Shown in pieces: positions 9,368-19,173 of a DNA stretch of 41,465 bases. The notes beneath the pieces were generated by a model. The model was not told where the DNA came from. It saw only the letters and a program-made list of their open reading frames with translations, and did not search any database. Numbering within the stretch: the first letter of the stretch is position 1; each line of letters begins with the position of its first letter. The position numbers and the translations under genes were made by a program. Source of the DNA: Pseudorhodoplanes sp. (GTDB lineage: Bacteria > Pseudomonadota > Alphaproteobacteria > Rhizobiales > Xanthobacteraceae); contig JACAEG010000116.1 in assembly GCA_013388965.1 (NCBI GenBank), positions 1-41,465 on the forward strand, given 5' to 3'.

Positions 9368-10156
9368 GTGACGATGCTCGCAGGCAAATGCGCGCTGATC
9401 ACCGGCTCGACCGCCGGTCTTGGCTACGCCATCGCCGAAAGTCTGGCGCAAGCCGGCGCATCCGTCGTTCTGAACGGGCTGTGTGCGCCCGGCGAAGGGG
9501 AGGCGGCTGCCGCGCGCCTCGCGCAGGCGACCGGGTGCGCAGCAATATTCGACGGAGCCGATCTGCGTGACGTCGCGGCGATCGAGCGCATGGTGGCGCA
9601 GGCTGCGGCGCGCTTCGGCGCGGTCGATATCGTCGTCAACAATGCCGTTGTGCGGCATTTCAAGCCCATTCAGGCCTTCAGCAAGGCGGAATGGGACGCC
9701 TCGCTGGCGGTAAATCTCTCGGCGGCGTTTCACTGCGTGCGGCTTGCATTGCCGAGGATGCTGGAGCGGAATTGGGGGCGGATCGTCAACATCTCCTCGA
9801 TCTATGGTGCGCGGGGTGCCGAGCACCGCGTCGATTACGTCACCAGCAAGACCGCTCTTCTCGGATTGACGCGCGCGATTGCGGCGGAGACGGCGAAGAC
9901 CGGCGTCACGTGCAACGCCGTCGCGCCCGGCACCGTGCCGTCGCCGGCCATCCTCGACCGCATCGCCGCTATTGCTGAGGCGCAGAACATCCCCGTCGAG
10001 AAGGCCGAGCAGGACTATCTTGCCACCCGCAACCCGACCGGCCGGTTCATCGCCCCCGAGAATGTCGGCGCCCTGGTGACATTCCTGTGCAGTCCGGCCG
10101 CGGCGGATATTACGGGCGCGACCCTGCCCATCGATGGCGGCTGGCAGGCCGTGTGA
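9368..10156 (+). CDS. SDR family oxidoreductase, 3-hydroxybutyrate dehydrogenase-like
   Basis: GKCALITGSTAGLGYAIAESLAQAGA, NNAV, SSIYGARGAEHRVDYVTSKTALLG, DGGW C-terminus. Confidence 0.9.
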   Translation: MTMLAGKCALITGSTAGLGYAIAESLAQAGASVVLNGLCAPGEGEAAAARLAQATGCAAIFDGADLRDVAAIERMVAQAAARFGAVDIVVNNAVVRHFKPIQAFSKAEWDASLAVNLSAAFHCVRLALPRMLERNWGRIVNISSIYGARGAEHRVDYVTSKTALLGLTRAIAAETAKTGVTCNAVAPGTVPSPAILDRIAAIAEAQNIPVEKAEQDYLATRNPTGRFIAPENVGALVTFLCSPAAADITGATLPIDGGWQAV

Positions 10157-10167
10157 CATCCGGCCGC

Positions 10168-12228
10168 CTATCCGACCTGGGAGGGCAGCCAGGTGACGAT
10201 GCCGGGGAAGGCGTAGAGCAGGGCGATAAAGGCGAGCATCAGCACGATGAAGGGAACGACGCCGAGCGTGATGTCGCGAAAGGCGACATCCGGGCTCATT
10301 CCCTTCAGCACGAAAAGCACGAGCCCGACCGGCGGCGTCACCAATCCGATCTCGACGAGCAGCACAAGCACGACGCCGAACCACAGCGGATCGAACCCCA
10401 TCGCAACGACGATCGGAAACGTCACCGACAGCGTCATCAGCATCATCGCGATCGATTCGATGAAGCAACCGAGGATCAGATAGACAATCACGATGATGAG
10501 CATAACGAGCCAGGGTGCGAGGTCCGCGTCGGTGACGAGTTGGACCATTGCCCGCGGCAGCCGCAGGAAATCGAACACCCAGCTCAGGATCGCCGCGCCG
10601 ATCACGATCAGCATGATGAACGAGGTCACCTTCACGGTATCAAGCAGCGTCTCGTAGAACGTCGCCCAGGTGAGGCGGTGTCGGGCCAGCGCCATGACGA
10701 GCGCAATGGCCGCGCCGAAGGCTCCCGCTTCGGTCGGCGTGGCGATGCCGAAATAGAGCGATCCGAGAACGCCCAGGATCAGGATCACGAACGGCAGCAC
10801 GCCGACGAGCGCCGATATCTTCTCGCGAATTGAATAGGCCTCTCCGGGCGGGACGGCCGTGGGCACGAGCAAGGTCCAGCCCAAGCCCAGTACCATGAAT
10901 AGCGCGGCAAGCAGCAATCCGGGGATGATGCCGGCGATGAACAATTGCGTGACCGCAACGCCAACGACGTTCCCGTAGATGATCATCGCGATGCTGGGCG
11001 GAATAAGGATGCCGAGCGTCGCGCCGGCGGCGATGATGCCGTAAGTCAGGCGCGCGCTGTAGCCTCTTTTCACCATCTCCGGCGCGGCCACGGAGCCGAG
11101 CGTCGCCGCCGTGGCAAGGCTCGATCCGCAGACTGCGGCGAATGTCGCGGATGCTGCGACGCTCGCATGAGCGAGCCCCCCCGGTGTGCGGCCGAACCAT
11201 TTCACCAGCGCGTCGAACAATTCCGATGTGATGCCGCTGCGCACCAGCAATGCGCCCATCAGGACGAAGCTCGGCACGGCGGTGAGCGTGAAGGTGTTGA
11301 TGCTCGTCCAGGAGCGGTCGGCGATAACGGGAAGTTGAGGAAGCGGCAGCAGAAAATAGAGCCCCAGCATGCCGACAAAGCCCATTGCGAAGGCAACTCG
11401 CATGCCGAGGAACAGAAGCACGCAAAGCGTGCCGCCGAGCAGCAAGCCGAGCCAAAGCTGCGATGCGCCTCGCGAGTAGTAGAACGCCACGCCCAGCAAT
11501 GCCGCAACGGCGATGGACGCGACGGCCACGCGAAGTCCGCTCCAGGCAATGATCCCGACAGCCATTGCCGCGCAGATGGCGATCGTACCCCAGTCAAAAC
11601 GCGTTCCGGGAATCCGTGCGTCAATGGAGCCAAGGACAAGCAGCAGAGCGATCAGCGCCATCGCCGCGGCGGGAACGATCCATTGGCCGAGTGCCGTTCT
11701 TGGAGGCTGAAGGTAGTAGATGTCGCGCAGGATGGCTGCGGCAAACAGCACGTAGCCGACGGTCATCGGCAACTGGGGAATCCATTGGGGGGTTCCCAGA
11801 AGCCCCCAGTCGCGCGCATCGTGAGCATATTCGAGAAACGTGAAGCGCGCGGTCTGCCATGCGGCAATCGCGATGAACAGGAGCCCGAGCCACAGCCCGA
11901 CAAGCTCCAGGAATCGGCGATGATCCGGCCTGAACCGGTCAACAAGGACCTCGACCTTGATATGCGCATTGGCGCGCTGAGCCTCCGCCAGGCCGAGAAA
12001 CACGATGGCGACGAAAAGATACGTGCTGATCTCCGTGACCCAGGTCGTCGGGGCGTTGAACACAAAGCGCGACGTGACCTCGTAACAGACGATTGCCGTC
12101 ATGGCGGCGAGCGCGATTGCGGCGATGAACCCGGCGGAGGCGGAGATCCGATCGACGATCCGGACGACGGGGGTCCGGTCCAGGTCCGGCAAGCCGGCGG
12201 TCAGTGGAGCGGTCTGCACCTCGCTCAT
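10168..12228 (-). CDS. TRAP transporter permease, fused DctQ-DctM
   Basis: N-terminal DctQ-like 4-TM segment (TTWVTEISTYLFVAIVFLGLAEAQRANAHIKVEVL) and large DctM region (GSSLATAATLGSVAAPEMVKRGYSARLTYGIIAAGATLGILIPPSIAMIIYG). Confidence 0.92.
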   Translation of the reverse strand: MSEVQTAPLTAGLPDLDRTPVVRIVDRISASAGFIAAIALAAMTAIVCYEVTSRFVFNAPTTWVTEISTYLFVAIVFLGLAEAQRANAHIKVEVLVDRFRPDHRRFLELVGLWLGLLFIAIAAWQTARFTFLEYAHDARDWGLLGTPQWIPQLPMTVGYVLFAAAILRDIYYLQPPRTALGQWIVPAAAMALIALLLVLGSIDARIPGTRFDWGTIAICAAMAVGIIAWSGLRVAVASIAVAALLGVAFYYSRGASQLWLGLLLGGTLCVLLFLGMRVAFAMGFVGMLGLYFLLPLPQLPVIADRSWTSINTFTLTAVPSFVLMGALLVRSGITSELFDALVKWFGRTPGGLAHASVAASATFAAVCGSSLATAATLGSVAAPEMVKRGYSARLTYGIIAAGATLGILIPPSIAMIIYGNVVGVAVTQLFIAGIIPGLLLAALFMVLGLGWTLLVPTAVPPGEAYSIREKISALVGVLPFVILILGVLGSLYFGIATPTEAGAFGAAIALVMALARHRLTWATFYETLLDTVKVTSFIMLIVIGAAILSWVFDFLRLPRAMVQLVTDADLAPWLVMLIIVIVYLILGCFIESIAMMLMTLSVTFPIVVAMGFDPLWFGVVLVLLVEIGLVTPPVGLVLFVLKGMSPDVAFRDITLGVVPFIVLMLAFIALLYAFPGIVTWLPSQVG

Positions 12229-12281
12229 ACGATCGATCTCCTCCGCATTGAAAATCGCGGTCCGGGTAGCATGCGAGTTTC

Positions 12282-12322
12282 TTGACAGCAATCAGTCCGT
12301 CATATTGTATGATGGGATTACA
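12282..12322 (+). promoter_or_regulatory. Putative promoter with overlapping operator dyads
   Basis: TTGACA at 12282-12287; 17 nt later TTGTAT; overlapping dyads TCATA-ttg-TATGA (12300-12312) and TTGTA-n9-TACAA (12305-12323). Confidence 0.5.
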
Positions 12323-12395
12323 AAATTGCTGCGCTGCACCAAGACGGTCGCGGTCCGGCGCCCGATAACAAGACACGCGATACGGAGGAGATCGG

Positions 12396-13451
12396 ATGCG
12401 TTTTGCCCGCCACGTCACAGCGCCGCGCCCGCTTCATCGGCTGGCTCTCACGGGATTTCTCGCGGGACTTGCGGCGCTCGCCTGCTCGCCCGCCTGGTCG
12501 CAGAAGAAATACGACCTGACGATGGGCATCATCGTCTCGCCGGGCGACGCCTACACCGCCATGACTGCGAGCGTTCCGGAGCGCATCCAGAAGGCGACGA
12601 ACGGTCGGGTGTCGGTGACGGTTAGCGACTCGCTCGTCGCGCCTGCGCAAATCGCGTCCGCGGTTCGCGACGGCCGGCTTCCGATGTCGGCGGCACTTCA
12701 CACCTATCTCGCGGCGGACGAGCCGCGCATGGGAATATTCAATCTGCCGGATCTGATCGACAACATCGACGATTTCCACAAGGTCCGCAATGCGTTCTGG
12801 GCCAAGGACACCGCCAAGATCTGGGAAGAGAAATGGGGTGCAGTCGTTCTCGCAGAGGGCGCGTGGTGCCCGACCAGGCTCTTCTCGAAAACTCCGATCC
12901 ACAAGGTCGAGGATTTCCAGAACAAGCGCCTGCGTGTTCACAATCCTCAAACCGCCGCTCTGCTCAATGCCGTCGGCGCGAAGCCGACACCGATGGCCGT
13001 GCCCGAAATCATGCCCGCGCTCGAACGCGGCGTGATCGACGGGGTCTTCATCTCGACCTGCGTCGGCGGAGCACTGGAATTCTGGCGGGTCGCCAAGAAC
13101 GTGCAGGACTGGGGAATCGGTCCGATCACCGGCTGGGCTATCCTGATCAACAAGGCGTAATGGGAAGGTCTGCCGGCCGATATTCGCGAACAGATCCGCA
13201 CCGCGATGGCGCAGCTGGAGAAGGATGCCTATGGCCAGTACAACGCCTTCGTGCAGGCGGCGCTCGACAACATGAAGAAAAATGGCGTTGTACCCTGGAG
13301 CGCTCCGAAAGAGGAACGCGCCAAGCTCAATCAGCCGCAATACGCCAAGGCCGCATTCGACAGCTGGTACGCGCGCGCGAAGGAGGTCGGGTTTGACGGT
13401 CCCGCCTATGTCGCGAAGGTTCGCGCGGCGCTCGGCAAACCGGCTCAATGA
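12396..13451 (+). pseudogene. TRAP substrate-binding protein DctP, interrupted by in-frame TAA (13158-13160)
   Basis: ORFs 12396..13160 and 13206..13451 share one frame; read-through gives ...GWAILINKA*WEGLPADIREQIRTAMAQLEKDAYGQYN..., continuous DctP-like sequence across the stop. Confidence 0.88.
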
Positions 13452-13457
13452 GGAATT

Positions 13458-13480
13458 GGGGGCGGAATGTCTCCGCCCCC
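13458..13480 (+). terminator. GC hairpin downstream of dctP (no U-tract)
   Basis: GGGGGCGGA-atgtc-TCCGCCCCC, perfect 9-bp stem. Confidence 0.45.
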
Positions 13481-13532
13481 CGGAATATCCGACCACGCCG
13501 AGACCATGCGGGGTGGCCCACCGAGACGGTTC

Positions 13533-14234
13533 ATGAGCACTGACGTCAGCGAGATCGGCCTGCCCGAGCACGATTTCCGGGTGCACAAGGTCGCCGCGCC
13601 GCTGCGGCACAGTGTGACCGAGAGCATCCGCTACGCGATCGCGCTTGGCCGCTTCAAGGCGGGCGATCGCCTTCCGGAACGCGCGTTGTGCGAGATGACC
13701 GGAGTGAGCCGCACCCTGGTCCGCGAAGCCTTGCGTCAGCTGGAATCGGAGGGGCTGATCAGGGTATTGCCGCACCGTGGGCCCGTCGTGGCGGAGTTGA
13801 CCGCCGAACAGGCCGAAGGAATTTACCAGGTCCGCGTGGAGCTGGAGGGCCTTGCCTGCAAACTGTTCGCCGAACAGGCCTCGGATGCACAGCGCGCTGC
13901 GTTGATACGCGCTTTCGACAATCTGAAGGCTTCGTTTGACGATCCGAATCCGCTCTCGCGGCTGGACGCCAAGAACCGCTTTTACGATTGCCTGATCGAC
14001 GGCTCGGGCAACGAAGCGCTCGGCATCAGCCTGCGCATGCTGAACGCAAGGATCATGCTGCTGCGGGCGACATCGCTTCGCGCCCCCGGCCGCTCTGACG
14101 AGAGCATCGCCGAACTCGCCGAGCTGATGGATGCGCTGATGCAACGCGACGGGAAACGCGCTCGCAAGGCCGCGATCAGCCATGTGCGCAATGCTGCCCG
14201 CGTGGCGATCGCATTGCTGTCAACAAAGAGCTAA
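13533..14234 (+). CDS. GntR family transcriptional regulator (FadR/FCD type)
   Basis: Winged HTH ESIRYAIALGRFKAGDRLPERALCEMTGVSRTLVREALRQLESEGLIRVLPHRGPVV then helical effector domain. Start uncertain (13467, 13506 or 13533). Confidence 0.9.
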   Translation: MSTDVSEIGLPEHDFRVHKVAAPLRHSVTESIRYAIALGRFKAGDRLPERALCEMTGVSRTLVREALRQLESEGLIRVLPHRGPVVAELTAEQAEGIYQVRVELEGLACKLFAEQASDAQRAALIRAFDNLKASFDDPNPLSRLDAKNRFYDCLIDGSGNEALGISLRMLNARIMLLRATSLRAPGRSDESIAELAELMDALMQRDGKRARKAAISHVRNAARVAIALLSTKS

Positions 14235-14246
14235 CAGGGGGAAACC

Positions 14247-15233
14247 ATGAAAAACGCGAGTCTGAAAACGCTTGGGTTCATGACGGAGCTGCTTATCCTG
14301 CTTGGCGCCGTTCCGGCGTCGGCCCAGGATTTTCCGAACCGGCCGATCACGATCGTCGTGCCGTTCGCGGCGGGCGGTCCGGGCGACATCATCGCGCGCC
14401 TGATCGGGCAGGCGATGAGCACCAATCTCGGCCAGAGCGTGGTCGTCGAGAATGCGCTCGGTGCCGGCGGCACGGTCGGCACGCATCGCGTCGCGCGCGC
14501 GGCGCCTGACGGCTACACGCTCCTGCTGATGCATACCGGTCAGGCAACGAGCGTGAGCCTTTACAAGAAGCTGCCCTATGATCCGGTCGACGATTTCGAG
14601 AAGATTGGTCTTGTCACCGATGTTCCGATGATCCTGGTCGGCAAGCCCGAATCCACGGCCAAGGATCTCAAGGAACTGGTCGCCCAGGTGAAGGAGCAGG
14701 GTGACAAGATGCTCTATGCCCATTCCGGTGTCGGTTCGGCGGCGCATCTGTGCGGGCTCGTGTTCATGAGCGCCACGGGCACGACCATGACCACCGTCCC
14801 CTACAAGGGCGGCGGCCCGGCCCTCAACGACGTCATGGGCAACCGCATCGACGTCTATTGCGATCCTGCGACGGGACCGACGCCGCATATCCAGGCCGGC
14901 AAGCTCAAGGGCTATGCGGTCACGACCAAGACCCGTTTGAAGACCCTGCCGGATTTGCCGACCACGGCCGAGGCCGGATTTCCCGGCATCGAAGTCTCGA
15001 CCTGGTACGGGCTTTATGCGCCGCGCGGCACGCCCAAGCCGATCGTGGACAGGCTGAGCGCAGCGCTGCAGGCCGCGCTCAAGGACCCCACGGTGATCTC
15101 GCGGTTCGCGCAGCTCAGCATGGAGCCGGTCAGCCAGGAGCGCGCGACGCCGGCAGCTCTCGATGCGTTCCTCAAGGCCGAAGTCGCCAAATGGGGCGCC
15201 ATCATCAAGGCGGCGGGTGTCACCGCCGACTGA
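14247..15233 (+). CDS. Tripartite tricarboxylate transporter substrate-binding protein (Bug/TctC family)
   Basis: Signal peptide then FPNRPITIVVPFAAGGPGDIIARLIGQ...GAGGTVGTHRVARAAPDGYTLL...PYKGGGPALNDVMGNRIDVYCD. Confidence 0.93.
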   Translation: MKNASLKTLGFMTELLILLGAVPASAQDFPNRPITIVVPFAAGGPGDIIARLIGQAMSTNLGQSVVVENALGAGGTVGTHRVARAAPDGYTLLLMHTGQATSVSLYKKLPYDPVDDFEKIGLVTDVPMILVGKPESTAKDLKELVAQVKEQGDKMLYAHSGVGSAAHLCGLVFMSATGTTMTTVPYKGGGPALNDVMGNRIDVYCDPATGPTPHIQAGKLKGYAVTTKTRLKTLPDLPTTAEAGFPGIEVSTWYGLYAPRGTPKPIVDRLSAALQAALKDPTVISRFAQLSMEPVSQERATPAALDAFLKAEVAKWGAIIKAAGVTAD

Positions 15234-15337
15234 CGTTGCTTCCGCCGGCGTCGCTCAGCGGCGCCGGCAGCCCCGGCAAATGCGGCCCGCAAGCTTCCGG
15301 GCCCGGTCACGCAACGGCGAGCGGTTCCTTTGGGTCG

Positions 15338-15685
15338 TCACGGCGCGACATCGCTCAGGTCGATCCACAGTCCGTCGCCGATGACACGCACCGGATAGAT
15401 GCGAAGGGCTGGAAATGACCAGCCCGGCGATACCGCGCCGTCTTGCAGGTCGAACCATGCAGAATGACGCGGGCAGAAGAGGCTCCCTCCCGAACAGCGG
15501 CCGTGTGCCAGATCGGCGCCCTCATGCGGGCAGGCACGTTCCGCCGCAAAGAAGCGGTCCGCATCGCGGATGAGAATGACGTCCTGGCCGAGCAGGTTGA
15601 CCGCAACAATCGTTCGCCTGTCGAATGCCTCAAGACCGCAGGCATGGATCCAGCGCGCCGGCATATCGGTCGGGACAGCGGTCAT
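15338..15685 (-). CDS. Rieske [2Fe-2S] ferredoxin-like protein
   Basis: CPHEGADLAHG...FCPRHSAWFDLQDG Rieske pair; ATG 15683-15685 overlaps the upstream stop by 1 nt. Confidence 0.9.
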   Translation of the reverse strand: MTAVPTDMPARWIHACGLEAFDRRTIVAVNLLGQDVILIRDADRFFAAERACPHEGADLAHGRCSGGSLFCPRHSAWFDLQDGAVSPGWSFPALRIYPVRVIGDGLWIDLSDVAP

Positions 15686-16389
15686 CAGCCGCCCAGATAG
15701 GCGCGGCGCACGTGTGCATCGTCGAGCATTTGATCGCCCGTCCCGGACTGCACCACCCGACCGGTTTCCAGCAGATAGCAGCGATCGCACATGTCCAGCG
15801 CCGCAAGCGCATTCTGCTCGACCATCAGCACGGTCGTTCCGTCGCGTCGGATGTCGTCGATAATCTCAAATATGATCTCGGTGATGTTGGGCGCCAGGCC
15901 GAGCGAGGGCTCGTCTAGCAGGATCATGCGGGGCCGCGACATCAGCGATCGCGCGATCGCAAGCATTTGCTGCTCTCCGCCGGACAAGGTGCCGGCCACC
16001 TGCATCACGCGCTCGCGCAGGCGAGGCAGCTTCACGAAGATGCGCTCCATGTCCGACCTGACGACGGCATGGTCGTGCCGCAGAAATGCTCCCATTTCGA
16101 GGTTTTCGCGCACGGTCAGCTGCGGTAAAACCCGCCGGCCCTCCGGGCAGTGCGCGATGCCGAGAGCGAGGATCTGCCGCGGCGTCGCTCCGCCGATCTT
16201 GCGGCCATCGAATGTGATCGTTCCGGCGGCGAGCGGCAGCATCCCGCTGATTGCCTTCAGCGTGGTGGTCTTGCCGGCGCCGTTGGCGCCGATCAGCGTG
16301 ACCAATTCGCCCTCGCCGACTGCGATCGAGACATCGCGCAGCGCCGTGACGGCGCCGTAGCAAACCGTGAGATTCTCAAGCTTTAGCAC
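15685..16389 (-). CDS. livF: Branched-chain amino acid-type ABC transporter ATP-binding protein
   Basis: IGANGAGKTTTLKAISG, SGGEQQMLAIARSLMSRPRMILLDEPSLGLAPNI. Confidence 0.93.
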   Translation of the reverse strand: MLKLENLTVCYGAVTALRDVSIAVGEGELVTLIGANGAGKTTTLKAISGMLPLAAGTITFDGRKIGGATPRQILALGIAHCPEGRRVLPQLTVRENLEMGAFLRHDHAVVRSDMERIFVKLPRLRERVMQVAGTLSGGEQQMLAIARSLMSRPRMILLDEPSLGLAPNITEIIFEIIDDIRRDGTTVLMVEQNALAALDMCDRCYLLETGRVVQSGTGDQMLDDAHVRRAYLGG

Positions 16390-17224
16390 GCTTCTTCAAT
16401 CCCGTTCCGAGATAGGCCTTGATGACTTCCGGATTGCTCTGAATCGCGGCAGGCGGTCCGGATGCGATGATGCGGCCCTGATTGAGGACAAACACCTTGT
16501 CGGAAACGCTCATCACCATATGCATGTTGTGCTCGACCAGAAGCACGGTCACGCCATCGTCGCGGATAAGGCGGACGAGCTCCTTGAACCGTTCGGTCTC
16601 CGACGGGTTGAGACCGGCAGCCGGCTCGTCGAGCAGCAGGAGCTTCGGCCGGGCGGCGAGAGCGATCGCAAGCCCCAGAAGCCGCTGTTCGCCATAGGCC
16701 AGGCTGCCGGCATTCTCCCCGGCGCGTCCCTGCAGCCCGACAAAATGCAGGACGTCGTCGACCTCGGCCCGCAGGCGCGCTTCCTCGCGCAGCGACGACG
16801 GCGTGCGAAAGATTGCGCCGAACAGCCCGCACCTGCCGCGCAGATGCATGGCGGTCAGGACGTTGTCCGCCACGCTGCAGCCTGCAAAGATGCTCGTGCG
16901 CTGAAACGTGCGCACGAGCCCAAGTGCTGCGATGTCGTCGGGCGTCATGCCGAGCAGATCGTGCCCCTCGAATCGCACCGATCCCGCGCTCGGCGTCATA
17001 TAGCCGGTGATGATATTGAAGGCGGTCGTCTTGCCTGCGCCGTTGGGGCCGATGAGGCTGACGATCTTGCCTTTGGGCACCGACAGGCTCATGCGTTCCA
17101 GAATCACCAGTCCGCCGATGTGAACGGCGAGGTCCGTGATTTCGAGCGCGGTCGGGGCGCCGTCCGGCAAGGCCGCGGAATCCATGCTTGCGGGTTCGAA
17201 AACGGTTGTCGCGGCGTTGGTCAT
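16376..17224 (-). CDS. livG: Branched-chain amino acid-type ABC transporter ATP-binding protein
   Basis: IGPNGAGKTTAFNIITGYMTPSAG, LAYGEQRLLGLAIALAARPKLLLLDEPAAGLNPSE; ATGA overlap with upstream permease. Confidence 0.93.
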   Translation of the reverse strand: MTNAATTVFEPASMDSAALPDGAPTALEITDLAVHIGGLVILERMSLSVPKGKIVSLIGPNGAGKTTAFNIITGYMTPSAGSVRFEGHDLLGMTPDDIAALGLVRTFQRTSIFAGCSVADNVLTAMHLRGRCGLFGAIFRTPSSLREEARLRAEVDDVLHFVGLQGRAGENAGSLAYGEQRLLGLAIALAARPKLLLLDEPAAGLNPSETERFKELVRLIRDDGVTVLLVEHNMHMVMSVSDKVFVLNQGRIIASGPPAAIQSNPEVIKAYLGTGLKKRAKA

Positions 17225-18258
17225 GACAGCCGCGGCCTCAGATGCTCGGGCACCAGGCGAAGGCCGAGAGCCGCGAGGCGCTGCCATATCCTGGCCGCGG
17301 CGGGAACGATGCCGTTCGGGAGGAAAAAGACGATTAGAACGATCGCCGCGCCGTAGATGATCCATTGCACCTCCGGCCCGGCATAGTCGCGCAGCAATTC
17401 AGGCATGAGCCCGAAAAGGAGCCCGCCCACGATCGGACCCGTGAGCGTTCCCTTTCCGCCGGTTACCACCATGATGATCATGGTGACGGTATAGATGAAC
17501 ATGAACACGTCGGGATCGACGATCCGCACATAGTGCGTATAGAGCCCTCCCGACGCTCCGGCGATCCCGGCGGCGACCACCGTGGACAGCACGAGATAGT
17601 GCGTCACCTGGATGCCGACCGAGCGCGCGAGCCCCTCGTTTTCGCGCAGCGCGATGAGCGCGCGGCCCACCCGCGACCTGACAATGTGTGCGACGAGAAC
17701 GAAGGCGATCACGGCAACGGCGAGAACGAGCCAGTAGTTCTGCGCCTTGGTGGTGAGGGTTGTCACGCCAAGGCCCGGCAGCCACAGCGTGAAAGACGGG
17801 ATGTTGTTGATCGCCATCGGCCCTTCGGTGAGATCGACCCAGTTCAGCGCGATCAGTCGCATCACCTGCGCAAAGCTGACGGTGAGAATGACGAAATAGG
17901 CGCCGCGCACGCGGAAGGCGAGGCGTCCCACGAACCAGCCGAACAATGCGGCCATCAGGATGCCGGCCAGAAACGACAGCCAGACCGGCTTCGGCGCGAC
18001 GTCGAGCGTCAGTCCGAGGCCCAGATCGACGTCGAATCCGCGCGACAGCAACGCGCTGGTATACGCGCCGATGCCGAAGAAGGCGACGTGGCCAAGACTG
18101 AGCTGCCCGGTATAGCCCAGCAAGAGGTTGAGGCTGATGGCGGCGATGATGAAGATGCCGGCCAGGATCAGCAATCCCAGAATGTAGGGATCGCTCATCC
18201 AGAATGGCAGCGTGACGAATGCCAGGACGACAAGAAGGCTGAGGATCAGTCGGGTCAT
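17221..18258 (-). CDS. livM: Branched-chain amino acid-type ABC transporter permease
   Basis: Multi-TM protein with LLLGYTGQLSLGHVAFFGIGAYTSALL and VGRALIALRENEGLARSVGI. Confidence 0.93.
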   Translation of the reverse strand: MTRLILSLLVVLAFVTLPFWMSDPYILGLLILAGIFIIAAISLNLLLGYTGQLSLGHVAFFGIGAYTSALLSRGFDVDLGLGLTLDVAPKPVWLSFLAGILMAALFGWFVGRLAFRVRGAYFVILTVSFAQVMRLIALNWVDLTEGPMAINNIPSFTLWLPGLGVTTLTTKAQNYWLVLAVAVIAFVLVAHIVRSRVGRALIALRENEGLARSVGIQVTHYLVLSTVVAAGIAGASGGLYTHYVRIVDPDVFMFIYTVTMIIMVVTGGKGTLTGPIVGGLLFGLMPELLRDYAGPEVQWIIYGAAIVLIVFFLPNGIVPAAARIWQRLAALGLRLVPEHLRPRLS

Positions 18259-19127
18259 CCCACCCGCTCCTTCGGCGCAAACAGGCCCTGCGGCCGCAGG
18301 ATGAGCACCGCGACGATGACGAGGAAGCTGAAGGCATCGCGAAAATCGGCTGAGACATAGCCGGAACCGAATTCCTCAACCAGCGCCAGGACAAATCCGC
18401 CGATGGTCGCACCCACCGTGCTGCCCAGTCCGCCCAGAATGACGATCGCGAATGCCTTCAGACTCGCAAGATCGCCCATGGTCGGGCTCACAAGAAAGAT
18501 CGGGCCGAGCAATGCACCCGCAACGGCGGCGAGGCCCGAACCGAGCGCGAAGGTCGCCATGTAGATCGTACCGACATTGACTCCCATCAGCGACGCGACA
18601 TCGCGGTCCTGGAAGGTCGATCGCATCGCGAGGCCAAGTCGGGTGTGATTGATCAGAAGGTGGAAGGCGATCAGCAGAACGATCGCAGTGACAAGCACGA
18701 AGACCTTCAGCGGCGATACCGAGACCGGGCCGAAGACCAGCGGCTGCTGCGCGAAGGGTGAGGGGATGAGCTTTGCGACTCCGCCCCAGATCAGCTGCTC
18801 GGTATTCTGCATGGCGATCCACAAGCCGATCATCAGCAGCATGACGGAATCGATGTCGGTGGTCTTGAGGCGGCGCAGGATGAAGAATTCGAGCGCCGCG
18901 CCGACGATCATGCCGATTGCGGTCGCAAGGAGGATGGCGGCGAAGAAATTGACGCCGAGCTGAGCCACGAAAAGATAGGCCATGTAGGCGCCGAGCGCGT
19001 AGAACTCACCATGCGTGAAATTCACGATCCGCATGATGCCGAATACCAGCGTCAGCCCGATGCCCAGCAGCGCGTATGTGCTGCCGAGCATGACGCCATT
19101 CATGACATGTTGAAGGAATTGATCCAC
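18255..19127 (-). CDS. livH: Branched-chain amino acid-type ABC transporter permease
   Basis: GVMLGSTYALLGIGLTLVFGIMRIVNFTHGEFYALGAYMAY signature. Confidence 0.94.
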   Translation of the reverse strand: MDQFLQHVMNGVMLGSTYALLGIGLTLVFGIMRIVNFTHGEFYALGAYMAYLFVAQLGVNFFAAILLATAIGMIVGAALEFFILRRLKTTDIDSVMLLMIGLWIAMQNTEQLIWGGVAKLIPSPFAQQPLVFGPVSVSPLKVFVLVTAIVLLIAFHLLINHTRLGLAMRSTFQDRDVASLMGVNVGTIYMATFALGSGLAAVAGALLGPIFLVSPTMGDLASLKAFAIVILGGLGSTVGATIGGFVLALVEEFGSGYVSADFRDAFSFLVIVAVLILRPQGLFAPKERVG

Positions 19128-19173
19128 GCTTCGTTTCCGTCCCGCGCCGTTTTGCTGTTGGGCGTGATTGGTG

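Noticed and set aside
12318-14183. 621-aa minus-strand ORF
   Set aside because: Antisense to DctP and GntR genes, both with clear motifs on the plus strand.
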